Under the pieces are notes generated by a model. The model saw only the letters and a list, made by a program, of their open reading frames with translations, was not told where the DNA came from and did no database searches. 64,000 nucleotides of DNA, from positions 1-64,000 of the forward strand of contig DHCY01000025.1 in the NCBI GenBank assembly GCA_002399085.1. The letters run 5' to 3'. This document shows positions 28,101 to 36,564 of this stretch, one piece after another; within the stretch, counting starts at the first letter, position 1, and every line of letters starts with the position of its first letter. The translations under genes were made by a program, and so were the position numbers. The DNA is from Anaerolineaceae bacterium UBA4890 (lineage in GTDB: Bacteria; Chloroflexota; Anaerolineae; Anaerolineales; Anaerolineaceae).

Positions 28101-28874
28101 ATGACGGCAGAAAATTTTAAACACATCGAAGCTTTGCAGGTAAAAATGTATGAATGTGACTTCCATGGGCGTTGGAAACCTGCAAATTTCTTCCGAGCCA
28201 TAGCTGAAGCCGCCGCCAATCACGCAGATAAATTAGGCTCTGGTCTGCAGGAAATGGAAGCGCACGGCTATTATTGGGTATTAAGCCGCCTCAAGATCAA
28301 ATTCCTCCGATATCCTCAGCAAAAAGAAATTGTAACAATCAAAACCTGGCCCCGAATGATTGCACAAAAACTCTTTTACCTTCGTGAGTTCGAAATATTG
28401 GATAAAACTGAAAACCCACTGGCTCTGGCAACCTCAGCCTGGCTGGTGATCGACACAAAATCGCGGCGGTTGGTACCTCCCCGCAGGCTCCAGGCAATGC
28501 CCATGCCATCCACACCGTGGGGATACGCCCTGGATGAACAACTCGAGAAAATCGTTTTACCCCAAGGCGGTGTGCAGTGTTTCAGCCAAAAAGCCGCCTA
28601 CTCAGCCATCGATCAAGTGGGTCACGTCAATAACAGCCGTTATGTGGAAGCGATATGTGACAGCTTTGACTATACTGTATTTGATCATTACGAAATCGAC
28701 TGGATGCAGATTAATTATGACAAAGAAGTGCGCCCAAACAATGAATTGGTTGTCAATATGATGGAAAGCCCCGACGAGGCAAACTTTTTTGGTTTCTCTG
28801 GTCTGAATCTGACGAATCAAACCAAAGCCTTTGAAGCTGTGGTCAAATTGCGCCCCTTTGCAGAGACTGCTTAA
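28101..28874 (+). CDS. Acyl-ACP thioesterase family protein
   Basis: A double hot-dog protein (257 residues) of the bacterial acyl-ACP thioesterase family, releasing fatty acids from acyl carrier protein. The first half has YYWVLSRLKIKFLRYPQQ and an EIVTIKTWPR strand. The second half has AAYSAIDQVGHVNNSRYVEA, where the VGHVNNSRY motif carries the catalytic Asp/Asn/His-type residues. TTGAGG precedes the ATG. It converges with the PadR gene, leaving four bases between stops. Confidence 0.88.
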   Translation: MTAENFKHIEALQVKMYECDFHGRWKPANFFRAIAEAAANHADKLGSGLQEMEAHGYYWVLSRLKIKFLRYPQQKEIVTIKTWPRMIAQKLFYLREFEILDKTENPLALATSAWLVIDTKSRRLVPPRRLQAMPMPSTPWGYALDEQLEKIVLPQGGVQCFSQKAAYSAIDQVGHVNNSRYVEAICDSFDYTVFDHYEIDWMQINYDKEVRPNNELVVNMMESPDEANFFGFSGLNLTNQTKAFEAVVKLRPFAETA

Positions 28875-28878
28875 TCAC

Positions 28879-29457
28879 TCATTCATTGGGAGGCAGTTTG
28901 ACTTCTGCAACGGTTTCCCGAATTTGCCCTTCAAGGTAATCCAGCCAGTGCAGCGTGGACCGGTCGCGGTAAAGCCGGTAGGTGTGAACAATCAATTCAT
29001 CCATATGCTGGGCATTCACCTCTGGCAAATCGCTGACCAGGTGGTCATACCAACCCTGGCAGACCTGACGCTGCTTCTGAATCAGGTCCAGCGCTTGCTT
29101 CTGACCATACCTCCGGGCAACAATTAATTTGCCCAAGAAAACCTGGCGGATGTCGCGTGCTTTACGCACTGGTGTGGAGATCCAACCTAAAATGGACTCT
29201 TTGCCCTGGGCTGTCAACCCGAAGACAACGCGGGAGGCTGCCCCCGCATCGGGTTCAAGCTGCACTTGCTCGATAAATCCATCTTTTTCAAGCCTTTCCA
29301 GCTTGGAATAGAACAAAGCCTGCTTGATACTCCAGATTCTGGAAATACCCGGCATATCATTGAGGCGATGATGAAGCTCGTAGCCGTGCAGGGGCTCCTC
29401 ATCCAATAACGCCAGGATCACGTATTCCATCGTAATGGGGATTGCTTGGCGTGCCAT
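28879..29457 (-). CDS. PadR-family transcriptional regulator
   Basis: The N-terminal winged helix (about 8-85; YVILALLDEEPLHGYELHHR, QALFYSKLERLEKDGFI) is a typical PadR DNA-binding domain. The C-terminal helices (about 95-185) fit the Vir_act_alpha_C dimerisation domain. It follows the cupin gene by two bases and probably controls that operon in response to an unknown ligand. Confidence 0.9.
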   Translation of the reverse strand: MARQAIPITMEYVILALLDEEPLHGYELHHRLNDMPGISRIWSIKQALFYSKLERLEKDGFIEQVQLEPDAGAASRVVFGLTAQGKESILGWISTPVRKARDIRQVFLGKLIVARRYGQKQALDLIQKQRQVCQGWYDHLVSDLPEVNAQHMDELIVHTYRLYRDRSTLHWLDYLEGQIRETVAEVKLPPNE

Positions 29458-29459
29458 CT

Positions 29460-29822
29460 TTAGCCGATCTTTTCCACAATAATTGTTTCGTCAAACTTGT
29501 TCGGGATCAGGCAGAGGAATTCGAAAGCTTCGTCACCGACTGACTCATAACTATGCGGAACCTTGGCTGGGATGAAAACCACATCGCCAGGTTGAACTTC
29601 GTGAATGACATCCTCGATTCTCAGCAATGCTTTACCATTCAACACATACTGTTCATGCTCAACCAGGTTAATATGAAGCGGCATGGACCCGCCTGGACGG
29701 ATCGTGAATTTGCGCATAGCAAAATTTGGCGCTTCCTGGTCCGAGATCAGAACTGCCTTCGACGCCCCCTCACCGACGGGTAATGGCTCACTGGGAATAT
29801 CATTGCTGTGTTTAACGGACAT
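29460..29822 (-). CDS. Small cupin-domain protein
   Basis: A single cupin barrel of 120 residues with both metal motifs: GGSMPLHINLVEHEQYVLNG and PGDVVFIPAKVPHSYES. The metal ligands would be two histidines and a glutamate of the first motif and the histidine of the second. It could be a metal-dependent enzyme or a ligand-binding protein. AAGGAGG precedes the ATG at 29822. The frame is open further upstream, but that part lacks a ribosome site. It forms a two-gene operon with the PadR regulator. Confidence 0.85.
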   Translation of the reverse strand: MSVKHSNDIPSEPLPVGEGASKAVLISDQEAPNFAMRKFTIRPGGSMPLHINLVEHEQYVLNGKALLRIEDVIHEVQPGDVVFIPAKVPHSYESVGDEAFEFLCLIPNKFDETIIVEKIG

Positions 29823-30021
29823 ACTTACCTCCTTGCGGTTTCCTAATCTTATCGCACAATTGAGCTTAAAGGGTTTGGTGTAAAAATGGTAGGAATGCTT
29901 TTTGGAGAGCTTATGAACATTCCCATAGATGCTAATAGGCATCCCTTAAAGCAATAATTTGCTATTTTCTTTAAACGACACTTTGATTCCGATGATCGTG
30001 ATGGAGTATCCGATGTTCTAA

Positions 30022-33000
30022 TCAAAAAGTAAAATTAAACGAACCTCCAAGTTCTTCCCTCAGGAGTTCTCTTGAACTCTTCCTGGTCTCCTCCGAAGTT
30101 AATCTGCTCGCAGCCAATTCATTAAGTTTGCACAAAACCGTTTCCCACTGGGATTCATGGTAAGCATTCTCAATTTCTTCGTGCGTTTTAATGTCATGCT
30201 CATTTCGGCACTTATCCTCGAGCCACTCCATCCAGTAATTGACCAATGCCCTGCGCTTTGCATTACGAATACCGTCAAGCTTCTTTCGTAAGGCACCATC
30301 AGCAGATTTATTTAACCTCTGATCGATACTTTTGCTCGAGAAAAACAACTCGTTTGGAGCAACTTCGGTTAAGGCATCCAGGACCTTCCAGACACGGTTT
30401 CTTGGGAGGTTTGCCTGATTCACAAGGTAAACGATCATTTCATTCAGTCCCTGGTTGCATAACCTTTCCGCCCCCTTTTTGAGCGGTTCAAACTGGCTAA
30501 GAATGATCTCCGAGAAATCGAGGTTTTCAATTCTCTGATTATGCGGTGTACTTTCGTCGTCGAAATAGCAATCAATACTTGAGACGCGGGTCGATTGGAG
30601 TGAGATATCCACCAATTTTTCTGTGTATCTCCTGGGAGTGCCGTATTTCATTCTCGAGTTTTTAATTATGGCTTTCACGCTGGCAGGCTGATTGATTTTT
30701 GATGGCAGGATTGTCCATAGAGTTACAGGCATAATACGTTCGCCTTTGACATTTGTCCGCATAACCGCCATATAGTTAGGCATATTCGTTAACTCGAAAG
30801 GGCTGAAATATGGTTGGAACTGACTACTGAGCAATTGCGCATCCTCCAACCCAAGCCTGAATGCGATAATGGTCCCAACATTCCCCAGGAGCGCATTTTT
30901 TATTTTGAGGTCATTGACCTGCGCAAGATATTGATTAGCCAGCACCAGTCCAAGACCAAATTTTCTTGCTTCGGATAGTAAGATTGAAAAATTCTCTGTT
31001 GCAATGTTTTGGAATTCGTCAACATATAAGTAATACGGTTTTAACTCTTTACCTTCAGAAATATCTTTTGCCCTACCCATGAAGGCTGCTGTTATTTTTG
31101 CCATCAAGATCATGCCCAGGAACGATGCATTCGCTTCTCCAAGTAATCCTTTGGACAAATTGATGAAAATGATTTTATTTTCATTAATGGCTTTTCTAAA
31201 GTCGATTGTCGATCGTGGTTGACCGAAAATATTCCGTATCCGGCTGTCATTCACGAAATCCATGAACTTGCTCGAATAATAATCGCCATTCCTTCCACCA
31301 CTGTCTCGATTTATCCGGTTATAACTTGTGTTGGGGAGTGTTTCGTCTACCCAGTTCCTCAGGATTCCGTTTTCCCACTTCAGAGGAAGCCATCTTTGCC
31401 AAAAAGTGTCGGATTGGAAGATGTTGTAGAATTCAATAAGTGTTCCAGGATTATCGCTATCACTCATTGCTAACAACATGTTATTTAAAACATGCTGATA
31501 AAACACTGGACCAGAATAGCTGCCATCATTCAGCGAAAAATGCTCCTGGATGAAGCGTTTCAAGATAGCACGCAACTCCTTTAGTATGTAATCGCGTTCA
31601 CTCTCCTCCTGAACTTCAAGTAGGTTGATCGCGACAGGAAACTCAACATCGGACGGGTCGAAAAGAACGATATCTTTGACTCTATCTTCCGGGACGAGTG
31701 GAAGCAAATCATGATACAACTCCCCATGCGGATCTATCACCATCAAACCGTTTCCGGCTTTGAGGTCGGATTGAATCATGGTTTTCATGAGGGTGGTTTT
31801 CCCGGTGCCTGTTTGTCCAACTATGTAAGTATGTTGACGCCTCGTGGCATCATCCAGGAGGACATCTTGCTCAAACCCGTAATGGTTATTGGTTCCGATC
31901 CGGGTAGTTACTTCGCTGGTGGTTTGTAAGTCTATCAATTCTTTGGGCAGTGGATGTGCATTGACTGAGAAGACGTCAATCCCAGGTAAGTTTCCATCAG
32001 CATTTACGGGGAAGTAAAATGTTGTGGACGCTTCTGATGCACCTACAAGGTTAACAAGCCGATGAAGACCGTCATCTTTGGACGAATCCTTTGTGAGGCA
32101 GGAAAAACCGGAGAGGTGACAGATGATTCTTTGGCTTTCATCTGATGATTTAGCAACTAAAATCTCATAACCCCCGGAATAGGAATAAGCATCACTACCG
32201 CCTGATGCATCAGATAATGCCAATCCTGCGTTCTCTAAGAGTAAAGAATCCAAGGGTTTTTCAGACGAGATATAAAAGCTCAGTAAAAAAGGTGCATCCT
32301 GGAGTTCGAGGGTGGTTGCTGTAAGACTCTCCGTCAAGCTTCTGGCGCGGCTTCTGGTCACCTGGAGAGTTTTGTCGGGAAAGTCAGCCGCTCGCTCGCA
32401 GAGGTTGATTTGTTCGTGTAAGTGATCAACTTCCTGTTGGGTTATTTTGGTTGGCGAAAGGATAGCAGATATAACAACTGGTTGCTGGTATCCGATCATC
32501 GTTCTCAAAAGCTTTTCATATCCACCCAGATTTTTTGAATATGGGTGGATGAAATCAATCGATTCCCTCTGGCAATCTTTCAATGTCGGTTTCGACAGGA
32601 AACCCAGGTTTTGTGCAGGGAGGTAGTTGTTGAGGGTTATCCGCTCAATTTTTCGCCGGATCTCAAAGTTATTGCTCTTATTCCAATCAAGCGGATTGAG
32701 TAGGAGATCCAAATCGGCAATTGTTGTAATTTCTTGCCATTGATGGTTTTTAAAGTTGCTTTGTAACAGAATTTTCAAAGTCTTGGAGAGACTTTCAATT
32801 TCATCGATCGCCTCACCAGGAACCATAACAATCAAACCAATTGTGGTGGTACTGGCTTTTGCAGACATTCCAGTCGGCATTACGACTGTTCTCAGGCAGT
32901 AGGTAATCTCCGAGTTCTCACGGTAGAGAATTTTTGTGAATCCAGTTACCCGTGTTTGATGTTCCATAAAAACATCGCGGGCTGACCTTCCCGGATTATC

Positions 33001-33078
33001 CGCTTTGATCTTCTTCAGGTTGAAACCGAAGAAGATTGTGTTGTCCTTTGTGTTCGTGATCGATGCAATTTTATTCAT
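30022..33078 (-). CDS. HerA/TraG-type P-loop ATPase of the accessory system
   Basis: A 1018-residue FtsK/HerA-superfamily ATPase. The N-terminal 400 residues are poorly conserved and contain no membrane helix. Walker A is VGQTGTGKT at about residues 419-427, followed by LMVIDPHGELYHDLL. Walker B is LYVDEFQNI at about 681-690, then GLVLANQYLAQV as in VirD4/TraG coupling proteins. The C-terminal 250 residues are helical. Conjugation genes are absent, so the motor may act on DNA or protein for the surrounding system rather than in transfer. The ATG at 33078 is chosen because a polypurine AAGGAAAA lies upstream; the frame is open 23 codons further. It is the last gene of the leftward set and is separated from the next by 142 bases. 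Confidence 0.85.
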   Translation of the reverse strand: MNKIASITNTKDNTIFFGFNLKKIKADNPGRSARDVFMEHQTRVTGFTKILYRENSEITYCLRTVVMPTGMSAKASTTTIGLIVMVPGEAIDEIESLSKTLKILLQSNFKNHQWQEITTIADLDLLLNPLDWNKSNNFEIRRKIERITLNNYLPAQNLGFLSKPTLKDCQRESIDFIHPYSKNLGGYEKLLRTMIGYQQPVVISAILSPTKITQQEVDHLHEQINLCERAADFPDKTLQVTRSRARSLTESLTATTLELQDAPFLLSFYISSEKPLDSLLLENAGLALSDASGGSDAYSYSGGYEILVAKSSDESQRIICHLSGFSCLTKDSSKDDGLHRLVNLVGASEASTTFYFPVNADGNLPGIDVFSVNAHPLPKELIDLQTTSEVTTRIGTNNHYGFEQDVLLDDATRRQHTYIVGQTGTGKTTLMKTMIQSDLKAGNGLMVIDPHGELYHDLLPLVPEDRVKDIVLFDPSDVEFPVAINLLEVQEESERDYILKELRAILKRFIQEHFSLNDGSYSGPVFYQHVLNNMLLAMSDSDNPGTLIEFYNIFQSDTFWQRWLPLKWENGILRNWVDETLPNTSYNRINRDSGGRNGDYYSSKFMDFVNDSRIRNIFGQPRSTIDFRKAINENKIIFINLSKGLLGEANASFLGMILMAKITAAFMGRAKDISEGKELKPYYLYVDEFQNIATENFSILLSEARKFGLGLVLANQYLAQVNDLKIKNALLGNVGTIIAFRLGLEDAQLLSSQFQPYFSPFELTNMPNYMAVMRTNVKGERIMPVTLWTILPSKINQPASVKAIIKNSRMKYGTPRRYTEKLVDISLQSTRVSSIDCYFDDESTPHNQRIENLDFSEIILSQFEPLKKGAERLCNQGLNEMIVYLVNQANLPRNRVWKVLDALTEVAPNELFFSSKSIDQRLNKSADGALRKKLDGIRNAKRRALVNYWMEWLEDKCRNEHDIKTHEEIENAYHESQWETVLCKLNELAASRLTSEETRKSSRELLREELGGSFNFTF

Positions 33079-33220
33079 AGTAGTTTGTTTTCCTTTTTTA
33101 TATCCAATTGTCGGAAACCTATTATTTTTTACTAATAGGCAAGACAAATCTCTTATCTCAGGATCGAGATACTATCCAAATAGATTAATACCTATAGATT
33201 TTTTACGAAAAGATTGACTA

Positions 33221-35755
33221 TTATTCTTCAGCTTGCCGAAGTGATGAGAGGTGTTCCAACCATTCTTTAAAATTTTCGTTCTTATTGAACGCATTGATAT
33301 AACTACGAAACACATCGCTTACAAATTCACTGTGAGATTCAAAGAACTTATCTCTATTTTCTGAACTTGTTGAGGAACTGTATTCTTCATAAATAATAGG
33401 TAACAATGCTGTCAACGTTTCTTTCCGAATGCCTGCTTTCTGAATTGAGCCAAGCACCAGTAAAAGATATTGCTCCAACTCCTGAGGCGAGAATGTGGGG
33501 GTATGTTGGACAATTTCGGTTGCAATCGTTTTCCATATGTCCAGGTCTCCTTCTCCCCTTGCCGTCTCGATGCGTTTAGCTGACGATTGAGCTAGTTCAT
33601 AAAGTGTTGATGCAATTTGAGCGGTTTCGCCGCCGTCAGAAAACTTTGTTTCTCTTGTCAGGGACTCTTCAGGGTCGAGATCTTCTGGTTTGATCGCTTT
33701 GTTGATCTCATCCCTTATCTCTTGTTTATCCTCCAGCTCAGGCAAATTAGAATTTGAGAATTGTTTTTTTTCAATTACATCCAATGTCGCCTCCATTTCC
33801 TTACGATCTGTTGTGGATATCCATTCGCTTAATGTCCCTTTTTTAAGCAAATGTGACAAATGACTTCTGTATGAATCGTAATCTGGAGGTTCATGCCCAC
33901 AATTGGAAATCGACATCCAACGTTTATTTACAAGAAAGCTGATTACATCCAAACCTGCAGCAACTTCCCCATCCTGGGGATAATCAGCCCAAAAGTTTGA
34001 GTCTAAATAAGGTTGTAAGATTTCCGGTATTAGAGGTTTCCTGGGCTCTGCCCAAGGTGGTCTCCTGGTCTGCGGATGACCGGCGATCAACTCATCCACC
34101 AATACCTCCACCAGATCAGTAGCTTTTGTTTTTTCAAATTTTCGTATTAGCAAGATCTTGGTTAAAGGCAGAATCAAGTAAGGGGCTATAAAGGCAGGCA
34201 TCTTCTGAAGTTCACCTTCATCCCAATAGCTCGAAATTACCGACAATACTTCGTTCGAATTCGGCTTACCTCGTAAAGTGGTGAAAAAGTGGTCCTGGTA
34301 TTTTGAATCAGGTGAGAGTATCAGGTGTAACCAGATCAGCGAGCTCTTATCTCCTGATCTCGAAACGAGGTCAAGGATCAAACTAATTGCCAGGTCTGCT
34401 TGTGATGGGTTTGCCTGGGATCTTTCATTAAGGAATTGATGGAAAAAGACAAACAATTTTCGGACTTTGTCCAAATCTCCGGTTGGTCCGGTGGCGTTGT
34501 CCCAAACCTCTTCAATTAACTTTTCCAGGTTTTTTTCGCTCATGTCGTAAGGTATCATGTGAGGCAATAATTCGAGAATCTTGGCATTTCCTCTCCTCAA
34601 TGATGCAATTGATTGCGTTAGGAGCGCTTCAGACCAATAGGCTTTTATCAAAGACTTATCTCTTGCTTCGAGTGCAGGCACGACCCGAACGAGCAAAGTT
34701 CGCATATGCCCTTCGTTGATCTTGTTGGCGTCGATGTCTTTAATTTCATCGATCAACCCTCGCAGCTTCTCTCTTGTGCTATACACTTCGGGATCGGTGA
34801 GAAATTGTTCTACTCGTTCTTGGGGGGACAGAGGTTCGGCGTGTGGGGGACCGTAACGCAAATCTATTGGATTTACAGTCTCCGTTTGATTAAGAAAAGA
34901 ATTAATAAGGTCTTCAGACGAATAACCTCTCTCCAGGAGTCGCATGATACCGGCAGCATAGCCTTCACACAAGCGCAGTCCATCAACAACTTCACCCGGT
35001 GACACATAGGTGAGGTCAGAGCTCATCTTTCTTCCGACAACCAGGTGGTCTCCGTCTGCGTCGTAAGTGTTTTGCCAACTTGCTGCTGAGCAAAAAGCTC
35101 TAACACCATAGGGTAATCCAATTAACGCCGCGTCGAGCCACTCAAGCCGTTGTTGCAAGCTGGCTATTGTTTGATTTTGTTCCCAGATGCAAACCTTTTT
35201 CTTAGTCGTCAAGCCTTTGGCAACCATCTGGGTAAAATCGAACCCCTGAGAAGCAAATAGACTGAGCAAATAATTTTCAACCTCATCCCTTCCTGGCAGG
35301 TCTACAACCACGGTTGGTTGAGAGAGCTTCACCTCTCCATCTCGAATGGTTTGTTGCATTGAGGTTAACAATTTACTGACTTCATCCTGGTCAAAGAAAG
35401 CTGCTTGTTGCAGAAAGCCACATGGTTGTTCATTAAAAACTTCGTAGGGGAGCAGCAGGCAGGATGAAGTTAAGACTTTTCGATAACCGCTGTCCACATA
35501 ATCTGTCCAGGTTTGCCGGATGATGATCTGGGTGAGTACTCCGTCGATGGTTTCCGGAATGAAGTAATAATATGGCGCACCTGGCGAGTAAACTGTAGCC
35601 TCAACAGAGACTTCATCCTTGATCCAGGCTTTGAATCGTCGCTGCCATGATTCCGTTTCAACAATACTGCCAGCAAGGATGCGATAATCCATATTATCCA
35701 GCGAATGTTTACTGACGATGAACCAATTCGCAGTGCTCATTGAGTGCTTATGCAT
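33221..35755 (-). CDS. Large GTPase-associated protein, GAP1-like (first module)
   Basis: An 844-residue soluble protein. The N-terminal part (about 1-250), with WFIVSKHSLDNMDYRILAGS and FCSAASWQ in the context of a LEWLDAALIGLPYGVRAF helix, resembles the N-terminal region of proteins I recall as GAP1 (GTPase-associated protein 1). The rest is helical and without recognisable motifs. The GTPase gene ends five bases before this start, as expected for a dedicated partner. A GAP-like or effector-coupling role is inference only. The start is the ATG at 35755; ATG 35740 is also possible. Confidence 0.65.
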   Translation of the reverse strand: MHKHSMSTANWFIVSKHSLDNMDYRILAGSIVETESWQRRFKAWIKDEVSVEATVYSPGAPYYYFIPETIDGVLTQIIIRQTWTDYVDSGYRKVLTSSCLLLPYEVFNEQPCGFLQQAAFFDQDEVSKLLTSMQQTIRDGEVKLSQPTVVVDLPGRDEVENYLLSLFASQGFDFTQMVAKGLTTKKKVCIWEQNQTIASLQQRLEWLDAALIGLPYGVRAFCSAASWQNTYDADGDHLVVGRKMSSDLTYVSPGEVVDGLRLCEGYAAGIMRLLERGYSSEDLINSFLNQTETVNPIDLRYGPPHAEPLSPQERVEQFLTDPEVYSTREKLRGLIDEIKDIDANKINEGHMRTLLVRVVPALEARDKSLIKAYWSEALLTQSIASLRRGNAKILELLPHMIPYDMSEKNLEKLIEEVWDNATGPTGDLDKVRKLFVFFHQFLNERSQANPSQADLAISLILDLVSRSGDKSSLIWLHLILSPDSKYQDHFFTTLRGKPNSNEVLSVISSYWDEGELQKMPAFIAPYLILPLTKILLIRKFEKTKATDLVEVLVDELIAGHPQTRRPPWAEPRKPLIPEILQPYLDSNFWADYPQDGEVAAGLDVISFLVNKRWMSISNCGHEPPDYDSYRSHLSHLLKKGTLSEWISTTDRKEMEATLDVIEKKQFSNSNLPELEDKQEIRDEINKAIKPEDLDPEESLTRETKFSDGGETAQIASTLYELAQSSAKRIETARGEGDLDIWKTIATEIVQHTPTFSPQELEQYLLLVLGSIQKAGIRKETLTALLPIIYEEYSSSTSSENRDKFFESHSEFVSDVFRSYINAFNKNENFKEWLEHLSSLRQAEE

Positions 35756-35759
35756 GCTT

Positions 35760-36560
35760 CTACTTACTACCGGCTGCCCAAAAAATCGGATCGGAAAGAT
35801 TGACTGGAGTATAATGAGTTCCGTTCCATAACCGCTTGGAGCCATCGTCTAAAATGATAAGATTGGACGATACAGAACCGTCGTCTCGCTGGAAAAACCC
35901 GATGGAAGAAATGAGGTGGTATCGGAAATGTGCCGCGCCAAACAAGTTTTCAAGCACTCCTGCAAAGTTATCCGCCGGGTTCTCCTCGCTGAACCACTGT
36001 CGAAAAATTGCGTTGCTTTTCCCCGCTCCCTTTGGGAAGTTATTTTCGTTTTCGTTTAACCATGCCCAAAATTTTGAATCATCAATCTTCGTTAAGCAGA
36101 TTGAAAACCTTTTATCCATGGTTTTCTCATTATTAAAAAGCGTCATATATAAACTTTCAAATAGCGGTCGGTAAAAAGCTGATTGATTTGCGAGTGATGT
36201 AAAAGGATCTACCAGGATGACGAAACCAGCGCAATCTGCAAGGTAATTAATTAATTCTTCATCATGATGGTTGTGAAAGTCTTTTCCACTCTTATCAATT
36301 ACGCTTATTTCTATCCGTTTTAGATTATTTCCAAGAACAAAGTTGAGATTTTGTTCTACAGAAGTTCCCGCAGGTAAGGGTCCCTGGAGTTCCTTTTTCT
36401 TCTGCTCGAGCCAATCTCTAGATTGGTTGTCTGCACCAACAACGCGATACCCCCCGCCAAAATTATCAAAAAACCGTTGCAGACAAGCCAGATACAGGGT
36501 TTTTCCACTGGATGTCCCGCCCAATATACCGATCTGGATACTTGATACTTTATTGATCAA
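35760..36560 (-). CDS. Small GTPase-like NTPase (conflict-system type)
   Basis: A 266-residue TRAFAC-like GTPase. P-loop GGTSSGKT at 14-21, possible G2 threonine T66, G3 DKSG at 89-92 and G4 TKID at 157-160 are all intact, so it should bind and hydrolyse GTP. The hydrophobic strand GFVILVDPF follows the G3 loop, as in the double-GTPase families of bacterial conflict systems. It begins at TTG 36560, two bases after the stop of the vWA-like gene, with AGGATGGTG as ribosome site. Its GAP1-like partner follows. Confidence 0.8.
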   Translation of the reverse strand: MINKVSSIQIGILGGTSSGKTLYLACLQRFFDNFGGGYRVVGADNQSRDWLEQKKKELQGPLPAGTSVEQNLNFVLGNNLKRIEISVIDKSGKDFHNHHDEELINYLADCAGFVILVDPFTSLANQSAFYRPLFESLYMTLFNNEKTMDKRFSICLTKIDDSKFWAWLNENENNFPKGAGKSNAIFRQWFSEENPADNFAGVLENLFGAAHFRYHLISSIGFFQRDDGSVSSNLIILDDGSKRLWNGTHYTPVNLSDPIFWAAGSK

Positions 36561-36564
36561 TTTT

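Noticed and set aside
30022..33078. An integrated conjugative element, suggested by the TraG-like ATPase.
   Set aside because: There is no relaxase, T4SS, integrase, tRNA-flanked att site or direct repeat at the borders.
33079..33220. A sixth system promoter before the HerA-type ATPase gene (a TGTCTTG is present).
   Set aside because: The sequence 16 bases further is AATAGG-like and the spacer lacks the AAAT block.
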